Under the pieces are notes generated by a model. That model was not told the DNA's origin. It saw only the letters and a program-made list of their open reading frames with translations, and made no database searches. From Myxococcus xanthus (GTDB lineage Bacteria > Myxococcota > Myxococcia > Myxococcales > Myxococcaceae), in the NCBI RefSeq assembly GCF_006402735.1, contig NZ_CP017174.1, forward strand, positions 4,405,001 through 4,469,000: a DNA stretch of 64,000 nt, in the 5' to 3' direction. Positions 1 to 8,935 of this stretch are shown piece after piece. Each line of letters begins with the position of its first letter. Positions within the stretch are counted from its first letter, which is position 1. The position numbers and the translations under genes are program-made.

Positions 1-1
1 G

Positions 2-301
2 ACCGTACCGGTGCTCGTTCGGGGCGAGACGGGCTCCGGCAAGGAGTTGATTGCCCGGGCCATTCATCAGCACGGCATGCGTAGGGACAAGCCCTTCGTC
101 AGCGTGAATCTGGGCGCCATTCCCCGCGAGTTGGCGGCCGCGGAGCTGTTCGGCGCGCGCAAGGGCGCCTTCACCGGTGCGGTGAGGGACCAGACTGGCT
201 TCTTCCAGGCCGCCCACGAGGGGGCGCTGTTTCTGGACGAGGTGGGCGAGGCACCTGCCGAGGTCCAGGTGATGCTGCTCTGCGTCCTGGAGAGCGTATA
301 G
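2..301 (+). pseudogene. Sigma-54 activator AAA+ domain fragment, cut off at its 3' end
   Basis: The frame is open from the left window edge and reads through a Walker A motif (GETGSGKE), the sigma-54-contacting GAFTGA loop and a Walker B motif (ALFLDEVGE). This is the signature order of sigma-54-dependent enhancer-binding proteins, which remodel RNA polymerase-sigma-54 by ATP hydrolysis. The homology stops abruptly after LLCVLES, where a TAG stop follows at once. The sensor II region and the C-terminal Fis-type DNA-binding domain are therefore missing. The piece lies tail to tail with another damaged gene whose homology also ends near base 300, so a deletion or rearrangement junction there is the simplest reading. 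The upstream part lies outside the window. A truncated AAA+ core without sensor II should not activate transcription. Confidence 0.8.
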
Positions 302-322
302 GCGGGATAGAGGCCCGCTCGA

Positions 323-1174
323 TCAGCGGACGCAGCGCCAGATGTAGCGCCCTGGCGTCCGTCGCCTGCTCTCCGCGCTCGCGATCATGCAGTGTGGGTC
401 GTTCGCCAATCCGAAACAGCGTCCCACCCGGTGCAGGCCCGTAGGTGATTGCCGGCCCCAGCCCTTGACCACCGCGTCCACACGTCCGAGCTCGGAGAGC
501 AGAGGCTCGAACACCATAGTCAGCCACGCGACCGTCTTGAGCGCGTTCTGCTGCACCGCCCGATGATCCTGCGAGATGCGTATGATATCGGTCTCGGGAT
601 AACGCATTGAGGTCCTCATGGCGTACGCCTCCGCCGCTGCGGACGAGTAGCGCGTGACATGGAAGGCGAACCCGGTGGTCGCGCAGACACACGGCACAGT
701 CTCGAGCAGGCGCATCAACAGGGCCTGCAGCTCGCCCGCTCGCTGAAGGCCGAGTTCCGGCGGAAACGCCAGGGTGACCGAGTTGGCGTTTTTGGACTTG
801 AAGGACGGTGACCCCTCTTCAGCGCTGGTGAACTTGAACAAAGCCTTCGGTGCATCCATCTCGCTGTCGCCGTCCTTCAGTTCCAGCGACACGTAGTCCT
901 TCTTGCCCAGCGGCTCGGTGGCCCATCGCGCCAGCGTGCCCAGTGTCTTCTTGGTCACCGCTCGGTGCTTGCGCATCGTCTCGGTGGCATAGAAGCGGAG
1001 TCGCTCCGGCGGACAGACGGACAGGAAGATCTCCTGGCAGCGCAGCGCCGCAAGAGGGAACTCGGCGAACGTCGCTGTGGTGAAGAGGTTGATGGAGAAG
1101 GTGAACGAGGCCTGCCGGATGCCCTCTTCGTCCCGGAGGTCGAGCGAATCTATCAGCGTTGCGGTGTCAGACAT
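323..1174 (-). pseudogene. DUF3396-like protein (putative type VI immunity family), frameshifted near its C-terminus
   Basis: The open frame gives 283 residues. ATG at 1174 follows an AGGAG ribosome site by about 8 bases. The body resembles DUF3396 proteins, some of which are annotated as type VI secretion immunity proteins; this is recognition from memory, not a search. From about residue 236 (bases 460-470) the frame turns into arginine-rich nonsense. A different minus-strand frame there continues plausibly (GPAITYGPAPGGTLFRIGE, then LHLALRPLIE), as a DUF3396 C-terminus should. A single frameshift near base 465 explains this. The restored frame has no stop before it runs into the sigma-54 fragment at about base 300, so the end is lost too. 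It could still make a shortened protein, or the shift could be a sequencing error. Confidence 0.55.
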
Positions 1175-1189
1175 GGGGCCGGCTCCTAG

Positions 1190-1505
1190 TGTCAGCGATG
1201 GGCACTGCTCCTCGGGATTGAGCTGCGGGGAGTAGGCGGGCAGGAAGTACGCGCGATATGCCGGGCGACCAGGCGTGGACGCTCACCGGGGCAAAACGCG
1301 AAGGTCGCCCCGGGTGTCGGCGTGCACGCAGCGCACGCAGGCCGCCCGAACGCAGCCGCGCGGCCCACTTGCTCACCGCGGCCTCGGACACCCCCAATTC
1401 ACGCGCGACGCGCACCTGCGGAAAGCCGTGACGCAGCAGACGTGCTGCCTCAAGGCCTCGCTCCTGCTGCTGCTCGGCGGAGAGCCGACGGGCCTGCCAA
1501 GCCAT
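1190..1505 (-). mobile_element. IS630-family transposase remnant with internal deletion
   Basis: The first 70 or so codons from ATG 1505 encode the N-terminal helix-turn-helix typical of IS630/Tc1-mariner transposases (RLSAEQQQERGLEAARLL, then VARELGVSEAAVSKWAARL, ending in HPGRPSR). Immediately after, near base 1265, the sequence jumps to the C-terminal catalytic block. It is readable in a shifted frame at 1200-1262 as AYRAYFLPAYSPQLNPEE, which carries the last acidic residue of the DDE triad. The whole middle of the transposase, with the first two catalytic aspartates, is gone. The element is inactive. It lies directly upstream of the DUF3396-like gene and may have carried in or disrupted its promoter. 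No terminal inverted repeats were found. Confidence 0.75.
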
Positions 1506-1910
1506 GAGAAGTGCACCTCCTCACGAACTCAATAGCGCCACCGCGCCGTCAGCTACAAGTCCGTCGTCGCCATCCTCCAGCACCGCTGCTGCAGACCACG
1601 TTCCTTGGGGCGCAGGCACGAAGTGAGGACGTGGGCCGCCTCTTCATGGTCGGAGAAGGCACGCGCTCCGGTGCAGGGCTTCCCTCCGTGCTGTGCTCCG
1701 CAAAGATTTTGGACAAGGTGAACGCCTGCGTCTGATTTGTACCGCGCGCGGCGTCCGCAGGTTTTTTGGAATGTCAATTGGTTTGATGGTTGTCTGGACG
1801 GACGTTTCCATTATAGATGGGTGTCTGGAAATTCTCCTCGGGCAATAGTAAGTCGCCTGTGAGGCTGGGACCGCATGACATTGGGGCCGGCTGACCACTT
1901 GGGAGGGGAA
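1506..1910. other. Gene-free stretch with possible IS debris
   Basis: No convincing gene is seen here. A short plus-strand frame at about 1536-1590 (RHRAVSYKSVVAIL) faintly recalls the C-terminal part of IS21-type IstA transposases, too weak to call. From about 1730 onward base composition shifts toward A+T, matching the FG-GAP gene that follows, so the low-G+C segment appears to begin here and to include that gene's own promoter region. A good ribosome site (GGAGGGG) at 1902-1908 serves the next gene. Confidence 0.3.
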
Positions 1911-3572
1911 ATGAAAAAGAACATGCATTTGCGGTCGATGGCGTTGTCCATGATTGTTGGCGGGGTGCTTGCGACTCTCGTTTCGATGCCTGCGGTTGCA
2001 AGAGGGGAGGTTCAGTTGCCCCCTATCTCTGTTGCATTGGAGGAGTGCTCAAGTTGCCCCAAGTCGACGACCGGTACGATTGCGATTAACTTTCTCTGGA
2101 CGGCGACGACTGGGACTTCAAGCATTGAAGGCGCTGCGCCAAGTAATGCCGTTGTTGAGTCGATCTATTTGGCGGGCCCTCCATTGGGACAGAATATACT
2201 TATTAGTCGCATTGACTTGGTTCACCTTGGTTGGGTTAATGCCATATTTAGAAGCTATGCAAATGGGCATGTTTGGTATCCCATGTCGACGCTGCCTGTG
2301 ATGGCTCCTTGGGCTGGAAGGCTGGTTAATGGCGGGGAGTGGGAGGCAGTTCCAACGGTAGTGGCTATGAATGCGAATTCGCAATTGTCAATTCGCCTGA
2401 TTATTAAATGGTATGTTCCCGGTTCTGGCGGGGGAGGTCCCGGCCCTGGGCCAGTTACCACAGGAAGTGGTGGAACGAAGTATTTTGCTGACTTTAATGG
2501 TGATGGCTACTCGGATCTCTTTCGCCAGAATCCGCAGACTGGAGAAGTGGAGACTCGTTTTGGCCGGACTGGGATGGGGGAGTTGTATTTTAGTGCGCCG
2601 ACTCGGCACTTGTGGTTGCCGGGTCGCAAATTCGTGCCAGGCGACTTTAATGGCGATGGCTACTCCGATCTCCTGCTCTTTGATGTGTCGTCAGGGGCGA
2701 TGGAGATTCGGTACGGCCAGGCTAATCTCTACCCGTTTCTTTTTAGTTTGTCATCGCAGAGGGTCCTGGGGGGGGACTTGGATTTTATTCCAGGGGATTT
2801 CAATGGCGACGGGATGACGGATGTGCTTCTTTATGAGGCTGCGACCGGGTTTGTGTCGATGATGTTTGGTGATGTGGGCATGGATGGGTTGCACTCAACG
2901 CCAGCTACGATTGAGGCGTGGACACTCGGGTTGACCCTGGTGCCGGGTGATTTCAATGGGGATGGCTATTCGGATTTGTTCATCTATTATCCTTGGGGCA
3001 ATGTTGAAATCCGATATGGTCGTTCTAGTTTTGGGTCTCTTCATCTCAGTGCGGCGTCGCAAGAGGTGTGGAGTCCTGGTCTGAAGTTTGTTCCGGGGGA
3101 TTTTAATGGTGATGGTCTTACGGATTTGTTCTTGTATCACACCACTACTGGGAATGGTGAGATTCGATTCGGGGCGACGGGATTGGGGTCTCTCACGTTC
3201 TCCCTGAATGCCACTACTTCGGGTGCTGTTGGGTTTGATTTTGTTGTGGGTGATTTCAATGGTGATGGGCGATCTGACCTATTTGTGTATAGATTGAGTG
3301 ATGGGTATACGGCTTGGCATGCCGGTGTGCCAGGTGTGGAGTTTCCCAGTTTTGTTTCGGGAAGCAACCAGTATTGGGGCGCGGGGGTGACGTTGGCTCC
3401 TGGTGACTACAATGGTGACGGCTATACCGATTTGTTCTTGTTGCATTCGACGGGGGCGGTTGAGATTCGATACGGCCATGGAGGGGGGCCTACTCTATTG
3501 GTAGCTCCCTCTACGTATGTTACATGGCTGCCGGGATTGAATTTGGTGAGTGGGTATATTTACCGCCGCTAA
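1911..3572 (+). CDS. Secreted FG-GAP/VCBS repeat protein
   Basis: A 553-residue protein is read from ATG 1911, chosen because GGAGGGG sits just upstream and a signal peptide (MKKNMHLRSM, then a hydrophobic stretch ending near AVARG) begins there; the longer open frame from 1875 adds an unlikely leader. After a non-repetitive N-terminal region and a Gly/Pro linker near residue 170, seven repeats each carry a calcium-loop motif of the form DFNGDGYSDLF (FG-GAP/VCBS family). Such repeats form beta-propeller blades in exported or surface proteins. Codon choice is unlike the neighbours, with many third-position A/T codons (GAT, AAT, TTT), pointing to recent acquisition. No enzymatic domain is visible, so a binding, adhesion or carbohydrate role is only a guess. 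Confidence 0.85.
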   Translation: MKKNMHLRSMALSMIVGGVLATLVSMPAVARGEVQLPPISVALEECSSCPKSTTGTIAINFLWTATTGTSSIEGAAPSNAVVESIYLAGPPLGQNILISRIDLVHLGWVNAIFRSYANGHVWYPMSTLPVMAPWAGRLVNGGEWEAVPTVVAMNANSQLSIRLIIKWYVPGSGGGGPGPGPVTTGSGGTKYFADFNGDGYSDLFRQNPQTGEVETRFGRTGMGELYFSAPTRHLWLPGRKFVPGDFNGDGYSDLLLFDVSSGAMEIRYGQANLYPFLFSLSSQRVLGGDLDFIPGDFNGDGMTDVLLYEAATGFVSMMFGDVGMDGLHSTPATIEAWTLGLTLVPGDFNGDGYSDLFIYYPWGNVEIRYGRSSFGSLHLSAASQEVWSPGLKFVPGDFNGDGLTDLFLYHTTTGNGEIRFGATGLGSLTFSLNATTSGAVGFDFVVGDFNGDGRSDLFVYRLSDGYTAWHAGVPGVEFPSFVSGSNQYWGAGVTLAPGDYNGDGYTDLFLLHSTGAVEIRYGHGGGPTLLVAPSTYVTWLPGLNLVSGYIYRR

Positions 3573-3603
3573 TTGAACTGCGGCGGTTTGGTTGAATGTC
3601 TGG

Positions 3604-3633
3604 CCCGGCAGCCCAGGGACCTGGGCTGCCGGG
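3604..3633 (+). terminator. Strong hairpin downstream of the FG-GAP gene
   Basis: A perfect 13-bp stem (CCCGGCAGCCCAG at 3604-3616, paired with 3621-3633) with a four-base loop lies 31 bases after the stop codon. There is no T-run after it, so it may act as a terminator or as an mRNA 3'-end stabiliser. Confidence 0.6.
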
Positions 3634-3655
3634 GGATTGAAGGGCTGATGGTGTC

Positions 3656-3853
3656 GGTGAGCGTCAAGGTAGATGTCGCGTGAAAGGACTCAGTCGATGC
3701 GCTTCAACTCCTGCACTGCCGGGGTGAGGTTCGGAGAGGGGCCGAGGCGGACGCGGTGAGCGTCAAGGTAGATGTCGCGTGAGAGGGTTCAGCCGATGCG
3801 CTTCAACTCCTGCACTGCCGGGGTGAGGTTCGGAGAGGGGCCGAGGCGGACGG
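3656..3853. repeat. Tandem direct duplication, two 99-bp copies
   Basis: Bases 3656-3754 and 3755-3853 are near-identical copies (a handful of differences, for example GAAAGGACTCAGTC against GAGAGGGTTCAGCC). Read on the minus strand, each copy ends with the same apparent C-terminus, VRLGPSPNLTPAVQELKRIG followed by a stop. The duplicated unit therefore looks like the tail of a lost gene whose upstream part, if any, survives only as scraps at 3854-3930. Nothing else in the 3573-4061 gap looks coding; a ribosome site for the next gene lies at 4046-4051. Confidence 0.75.
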
Positions 3854-4061
3854 GATGACGCCCAGCCACTGCAAGGTGGCCAGCAGCGTGGCGCCCAACC
3901 GGCCCGGTGGGGCGCTTTCTGCCGCTCACCGCCGGATGCGCGCGACTCACCGGTGTCAGGAGGCACTTCGCAGAGAGGACCGGCTGGGGGGAACCGGGTG
4001 AGGAATCCTCTGACTTGCACGGCGGCCTTCAGCCGCGACCCGTGCAAGGAGCCTTCTTCGC

Positions 4062-5780
4062 ATGCGACTTCCCCGTCCCTTTCTCCTGCTGGTGGCTTTC
4101 GCTGTCGCGTGGGGGCTGTCAGGCCCCAGCGCTCATGCCCAGGCGACTCGCGGCTCGCGGGCCCCGCGTCATTCACGCGTCGACGCGGTGTTCGCGCCCT
4201 GGAGCGGCAAGAGCACACCCGGTTGCGCGGTGGGCGTCTCGCGCGATGGCGTGGTGGACTACGCGCGCGGCCATGGGATGGCGAACCTGGAATACGGCAT
4301 TCCCCTCACGCCGCGGTCCATCTTCGGCATCGCCTCCATCTCCAAGCAGTTCACCGCGTTCTCCATCCGCCTCCTGGAGCAGGAGGGCAAGCTCTCGCTG
4401 GACGACGACATCCGCAAGTACCTGCCGGAGATGCCGGTCCGCGAGAAGCCCATCACGGTCGCGCATCTGCTCCACCACACCAATGGCTTGCGCGAGCAGG
4501 GCCAGTTGCTGAACATGGCCGGCTGGCGCAACGACGACGTGTACACCGAGGCGGACATCCTCTGGGCGTTGACCCGGCAGCGCGGGGTGAACTTCGAGCC
4601 GGGCGCGGAGGTTCTCTACGGCAATGCCGCGTACACGCTGCTGGCGATCATCGTGCGGCGCGCGTCCGGCAAGTCGCTGCGGGTGTTCGCCGACGAGCGC
4701 ATCTTCAAGCCGCTCGGGATGACCGACACCCACTTTCAGGATGACCGGAGCGAGGTCGTGCCCCGGCGTGCTTCGGCCTACGCCGCCCGTGAGGGCGGAG
4801 GCTGGCGGCTCAAGATGTCCAACAGCGACCACTACGGCGCAGGCAACCTCTACTCCACGGTCGTCGACCTCCTGAAGTGGGAGCAGAACCTGCTCGACGG
4901 ACGCGTGGGCGGTCCGGCGCTGGTCGCCTTGATGCAGACCTCCGGAAAGCTGAACGACGGCACCGTCACCGGCTATGGCAGTGGTCTGCGGCTGTCGGAG
5001 TATCGCGGCCTGCGTACGGTGAGCCATGACGGCATGGATGCCGGCTACCGCACGGAGGCCACGCTCTTTCCGGACCAGCGGCTGGCTGTCGTCACGTTGT
5101 GCAACGGCTCGACGCTTGAGGCTACGGACCTCGCGTGGAAGGTGGCCGAGGTCTACCTGGGGGACGTCATGAAGGACACGATGCCGCCCGCCGTGGCTCT
5201 GCCAGAGACGGAGCTGCCCGCGCTGGCCGGCGCCTACTGGAGTCCCCAGACGGATGAAGTGATGAGGTTGGAGGTCAAGGACGGGGCGCTGTGCCAGGTC
5301 GGCGTGCCCAAGCCGTTCGTGCACATCGGCCAGGGCGTCTTCCGCCCGGGCGAGTCCACGCATGTGTGGCGTTTCTCCGCGCCGGCCAAGGCCGGTGGCC
5401 CGCGTGAATTGAGCATCCGGGACGCGTGGCCTACGACGCGTGACTTCATCCGTGTGTCCGAGCCCCTGCCCACGAACGCCGAACTCGCTGCCTTCGTCGG
5501 CCAGTATCGTAGCGACGAGCTCGACACGATCTACACCGTGCGCATCGCGGACGGCAGGCTGGCCATCCAATGGTCCCGCCGGGACGAGGTCATGCTGGAC
5601 GCCGTGGGAGGGGCCCGTTTCCTCGGCTCGCTGGGCGCGGTGTCCTTCACGCGGGCGGCTTCTGGTGGAGTCGACGGGCTGATGATCAGCAACCGTCGTC
5701 TTCGCCGTCTGCGCGCTGACCGCGTGGGCCCGGCACCTCAGCCACCTGCCGTGAGCACGAGCGACTCAGGCCGACGCTGA
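4062..5780 (+). CDS. Secreted serine hydrolase of the class C beta-lactamase / DD-peptidase fold
   Basis: A 572-residue protein whose ATG 4062 follows AAGGAG by 10 bases. Residues 1-26 form a signal peptide ending in AHA-QA, so it is exported. The beta-lactamase domain (about 40-380) carries the SxxK nucleophile motif (S92-I-S-K95), a YxN-type motif (Y186-G-N188) and an HxG motif (H322-D-G324), the usual catalytic set of this superfamily. A C-terminal domain of about 150 residues resembles the DUF3471-like extension of such esterases and D-amino peptidases. The family includes beta-lactamases, carboxylic esterases and peptidoglycan DD-peptidases, and substrate cannot be told from sequence. 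The YGN in place of the common YSN is a mild variation. It appears to be a single-gene unit. Confidence 0.88.
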   Translation: MRLPRPFLLLVAFAVAWGLSGPSAHAQATRGSRAPRHSRVDAVFAPWSGKSTPGCAVGVSRDGVVDYARGHGMANLEYGIPLTPRSIFGIASISKQFTAFSIRLLEQEGKLSLDDDIRKYLPEMPVREKPITVAHLLHHTNGLREQGQLLNMAGWRNDDVYTEADILWALTRQRGVNFEPGAEVLYGNAAYTLLAIIVRRASGKSLRVFADERIFKPLGMTDTHFQDDRSEVVPRRASAYAAREGGGWRLKMSNSDHYGAGNLYSTVVDLLKWEQNLLDGRVGGPALVALMQTSGKLNDGTVTGYGSGLRLSEYRGLRTVSHDGMDAGYRTEATLFPDQRLAVVTLCNGSTLEATDLAWKVAEVYLGDVMKDTMPPAVALPETELPALAGAYWSPQTDEVMRLEVKDGALCQVGVPKPFVHIGQGVFRPGESTHVWRFSAPAKAGGPRELSIRDAWPTTRDFIRVSEPLPTNAELAAFVGQYRSDELDTIYTVRIADGRLAIQWSRRDEVMLDAVGGARFLGSLGAVSFTRAASGGVDGLMISNRRLRRLRADRVGPAPQPPAVSTSDSGRR

Positions 5781-5924
5781 CTCCTGGTGACGGGCGGGCC
5801 ATCCACGACCACCGGCTCATCCACCCAGGTGGCTCCCGCGTGGCCCTCGTGCCGGGGCCAACCTCGCACATGCCGCGGGCAAGCCCAGGTGCTCCAGAAT
5901 CACCCGCACCCCGGGGGCCCCCTC

Positions 5925-5960
5925 GCTTTCCACCCACAGTCATCGATGTGGGTGGAAAGC
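5925..5960. terminator. Perfect 14-bp inverted repeat
   Basis: GCTTTCCACCCACA at 5925-5938 pairs exactly with 5947-5960 around an eight-base loop. It lies 145 bases downstream of the serine hydrolase, in otherwise featureless sequence (5781-6091). It may be a transcript-end hairpin or the end of a lost mobile element. Confidence 0.45.
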
Positions 5961-6091
5961 GCTCGAGCCGGCCGCGTGTCGCGGCAGCTTGGTATGGCCC
6001 GAGACCGCCTCCCCATTGCTCCACCTTCCTTCTTCGCCGCTACAGGAACTCGGTGGCCCCGTACGCGCCGCGCTCACTCGCCTTTGACGTA

Positions 6092-6121
6092 CGCATGACG
6101 CAGCGACCGGATTTTGGGTAG
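6092..6121 (+). repeat. 30-bp direct repeat, left copy
   Basis: The sequence CGCATGACGCAGCGACCGG followed by ATTTTGGGTAG is repeated exactly at 6829-6858. A further short block (CTCACTCGCCTT, then GACG) precedes both copies. Together the copies bracket a 707-bp segment that contains only the DHFR-like gene. Confidence 0.85.
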
Positions 6122-6151
6122 ATACAACCCCATCGACGGTATTCTTACGTA

Positions 6152-6701
<550 letters not shown>

Positions 6702-6828
6702 CATCGGGCTTGTGCCCCTCCCTGTATCAGGGAAGAAGTCGCCTGGGCGGACTCGCCGAGCTGTTGATGCCCTCTGCGCGCGCCTCTCTCACTCGCCTTG
6801 ACGCACTGCTGAACGCAGCCTTGGCGCG

Positions 6829-6858
6829 CGCATGACGCAGCGACCGGATTTTGGGTAG
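6829..6858 (+). repeat. 30-bp direct repeat, right copy
   Basis: Exact second copy of the sequence at 6092-6121. The preceding block differs by an insertion of about 20 bases relative to the left copy. Between the DHFR-like gene and this repeat, 6701-6828 has no gene. Confidence 0.85.
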
Positions 6859-6948
6859 GTCAGGTATTAGGGCTGAGCCGGGAGGACGATCGAGAACGGA
6901 TATTGGTCCTCGTCTCGGAGGTCCGGGTCATAGGGCCCCGTGGGCAGA

Positions 6949-7266
6949 TCACTCGTTCGCGTGCATCGTGCCGTTGACGTACCTGAATTCAATCGTGCCT
7001 CTGAAGAAGAGGCTGTTGAGGTTGAGGCCGTGGTAGCGGCTGGAGTCGTAGCGGTTGAGTATGCTGTTGCGGCGCCCGTACCAAGCCTCATTCACCTCCT
7101 GTAGGTTGCGCGGGCGCCGGGCCTCCAGCCGCTGGAGGATGGCCGCGTCGATGGGGCGGCAGTTCCGGACCAGCCGCGCCGCGCTTACCCCGAGTGCTGT
7201 CTCCAGGAGGCGCTCCTGCTTGTGCCCAACCGTCTCAATCTCAATCCCAAACCGGAGCGTCTTCAT
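6949..7266 (-). pseudogene. Amidoligase-family gene, internally deleted
   Basis: The open frame from ATG 7266 starts MKTLRFGIEIETVG, the hallmark N-terminus of putative amidoligase enzymes (ATP-grasp-like, glutamine-synthetase fold). Near its end it has RYHGLNLNSLFFRGTIEFRY, a conserved core block of the same family. Full-length relatives are around 250-300 residues; here only about 105 lie between start and stop. The region between the two blocks is compressed and the C-terminal part is absent. ATG 7284 is a possible alternative start six codons upstream. Intact amidoligases are proposed to form amide bonds in peptide or cell-wall modification, but this copy lacks most of the active site and is best read as a remnant. 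Confidence 0.6.
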
Positions 7267-7284
7267 GGCGTTTGCCTCTCGCAT

Positions 7285-7971
7285 TCTCGCGAGGCTGTGG
7301 CGCCCGTCGCGAAAAACATACGCGCTCTGGTGTGCGAATGAGGCAAGTCATCTTCGACGTCTGGTGGGTGGATTTCGGTGTCTGGATTGATTGCGTGAAA
7401 TCGCAAGGGTTCACGCCTGCTCTCTGAAGCTGGAGCGCGGCCGGCCCGCCTGCGTTGGGCAGCAGGCGGAACTTCAGTGTGTTTGGGCGGCGAAGATCCG
7501 CACGGAACAGAGTCGCCGCAATGAATGAACCGATTCTCTGCATCGCGCTGGGTGACGCCTTCGATGGTGTCCCTAACCCGAAGTTCGATCGCTGCGCCCT
7601 GGACGCGTCAAAGCTGCGGCAGACGGTGCGTCAACGCGGGTGAGCAGTCATTAGCCTCCTGCTCGCACCGGCATACAGCAGGCCTGCGCGCTGGGCGGGC
7701 AACAGACTGCACTCCAAGTCTGCTCTCACCGGCCCTCTCAAGAAGGCCCTCATCCTGGAGCCATTCACGCCGGCGAGAGCCGGAATGTCTCACGACAGGG
7801 ACGGAAGTCGTGTGTGTCTTGTGGCGGATCCCGCGTCAATCTAGGGGTATGTCCCCCAGGGCTGGCGGAGACGGCATCCAGAGTGGTGTCGATATGGGCC
7901 GTGTGCTAAGCGCCTGGCGCGCCTGCGCAGGTTTTCGGCGACGAAAAAGTCACGCTCTAGGACAACGCGAC
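7285..7971. other. Gene-free stretch of about 690 bases
   Basis: Several open frames cross this region on both strands, but none has a family signature, a ribosome site or consistent codon usage. The long plus-strand frame that begins at 7525 becomes credible only after ATG 7972. It is interpreted as degraded accessory sequence. Confidence 0.4.
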
Positions 7972-8469
7972 ATGAAAATGACTTCGGAAAGAATCTCCCG
8001 GTGGGCAACCAGTGCTCTCTCGGTACGGGGCCCTATGATCGTGGCGTTTCTCGCCATACTCGTCGTGCAAACCGCATGGACAAACACGTTCCTCGGAATC
8101 GACCTGGATTTCCTGATGCAGAACCGGGGGATTCTCCTACTCGTTCTATTTGGGGTGCTGTTCGTCCTTGACGGCCTCAGGATAGGCCTCCACAAGTTCC
8201 TCTCGTCACGCGCCCAGGGGGACGACAGCGACGTGAAGGACGAGCAGGAACATGTCACCGCGATATTCTCTCTTGATAAAGCAGACCCGGCGAAGCCAGG
8301 GGCGCTCGTGGGCATGGAACACCTGCAAGAGAAGCACAACTTCGACGCGCTGGACTGCCCGGAATGCGACGGAGAGGGGTGCAAAGGCTGCGACGACGGT
8401 GGCCTCATCCTCGTCTGGGAGAAGGAGCCCTGCGGCCCAGATTGTCCCATCCTGGCTACCAAGCAGTGA
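7972..8469 (+). CDS. Small membrane protein with a C-terminal DnaJ-like cysteine cluster
   Basis: A 165-residue protein starting at ATG 7972; ATG 7978 is possible. Two hydrophobic segments (about residues 20-38 and 52-70) make it an inner-membrane protein with a soluble C-terminus. Near residue 130 is a cysteine cluster of the form CPECDGEGCKGCDDGG, resembling half of a DnaJ-type zinc finger (CxxCxGxGCxGCxxGG), followed by two more cysteines in CGPDCP. It may bind zinc or act in thiol chemistry. No family was recognised. It lies in the mosaic region between an amidoligase remnant and an IS21 remnant and has no operon partner. Confidence 0.6.
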   Translation: MKMTSERISRWATSALSVRGPMIVAFLAILVVQTAWTNTFLGIDLDFLMQNRGILLLVLFGVLFVLDGLRIGLHKFLSSRAQGDDSDVKDEQEHVTAIFSLDKADPAKPGALVGMEHLQEKHNFDALDCPECDGEGCKGCDDGGLILVWEKEPCGPDCPILATKQ

Positions 8470-8553
8470 TACTGGGCGCGGGTCAGCCGAGGGGTGAGCC
8501 TCAATGGTCACGTGAAAACCGGCCAAAGGGAGAGGACCGAGACAGGAGGACTC

Positions 8554-8935
8554 CTACCCCGCGGACTCAGAGGTCCGCACCTCCATGGCCCCCTTGGTGT
8601 CCTTGGTGTGCCAGCAGCGGGGACCGAATTGGAAGACGTGGGCATGGTGCAGCAGACGGTCGAGCATGGCGGCCACGGCGGCGTTGTCGCCCAGGAGCTT
8701 CCCCCAGTCCTCCACGGGCCGGTTGGAGGTGATGAGGGTGGCGGCCTTCTCGCAGCGGCGCATGATGAGCTCGAGCAGGTCCTCGGCAGCGGTGGCCCTG
8801 GGACTGGATGAAGGCGCGGCCGAGGGACTGGGCGATGTGACTCTTGCCGGGGCCTGGAGGGCCGAGGAAGAGCGCGTCATCGGTTCGCTCCACGAAGCCG
8901 CCGGTGGCCAGCTCGAAGACGAGGCGGCGATTCCC
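8554..8935 (-). mobile_element. IS21-family istB (helper ATPase) remnant
   Basis: Two blocks of IstB are recognisable on the minus strand. At about 8935-8804 one frame gives LVFELATGGFVERTDDALFL, then the Walker A stretch GPPGPGKSHIAQSLG. From about 8793 to 8554 a second frame gives LLELIMRRCEKAATLITSNR and the family C-terminus (DWGKLLGDNAAVAAMLDRLL). Between them the central AAA+ portion, including Walker B, is missing, and the frame changes. The gene is therefore a dead fragment; no istA was convincingly found next to it. Confidence 0.75.

Noticed and set aside
1536..1600. IS21 istA C-terminus
   Set aside because: RHRAVSYKSVVAIL is only a short, weak resemblance; noted in the gap description but not called.
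7525..7971. N-terminal 149 residues of the long frame ending at 8469
   Set aside because: Arg/Ser-rich with no membrane or domain signal; the credible protein begins at ATG 7972.
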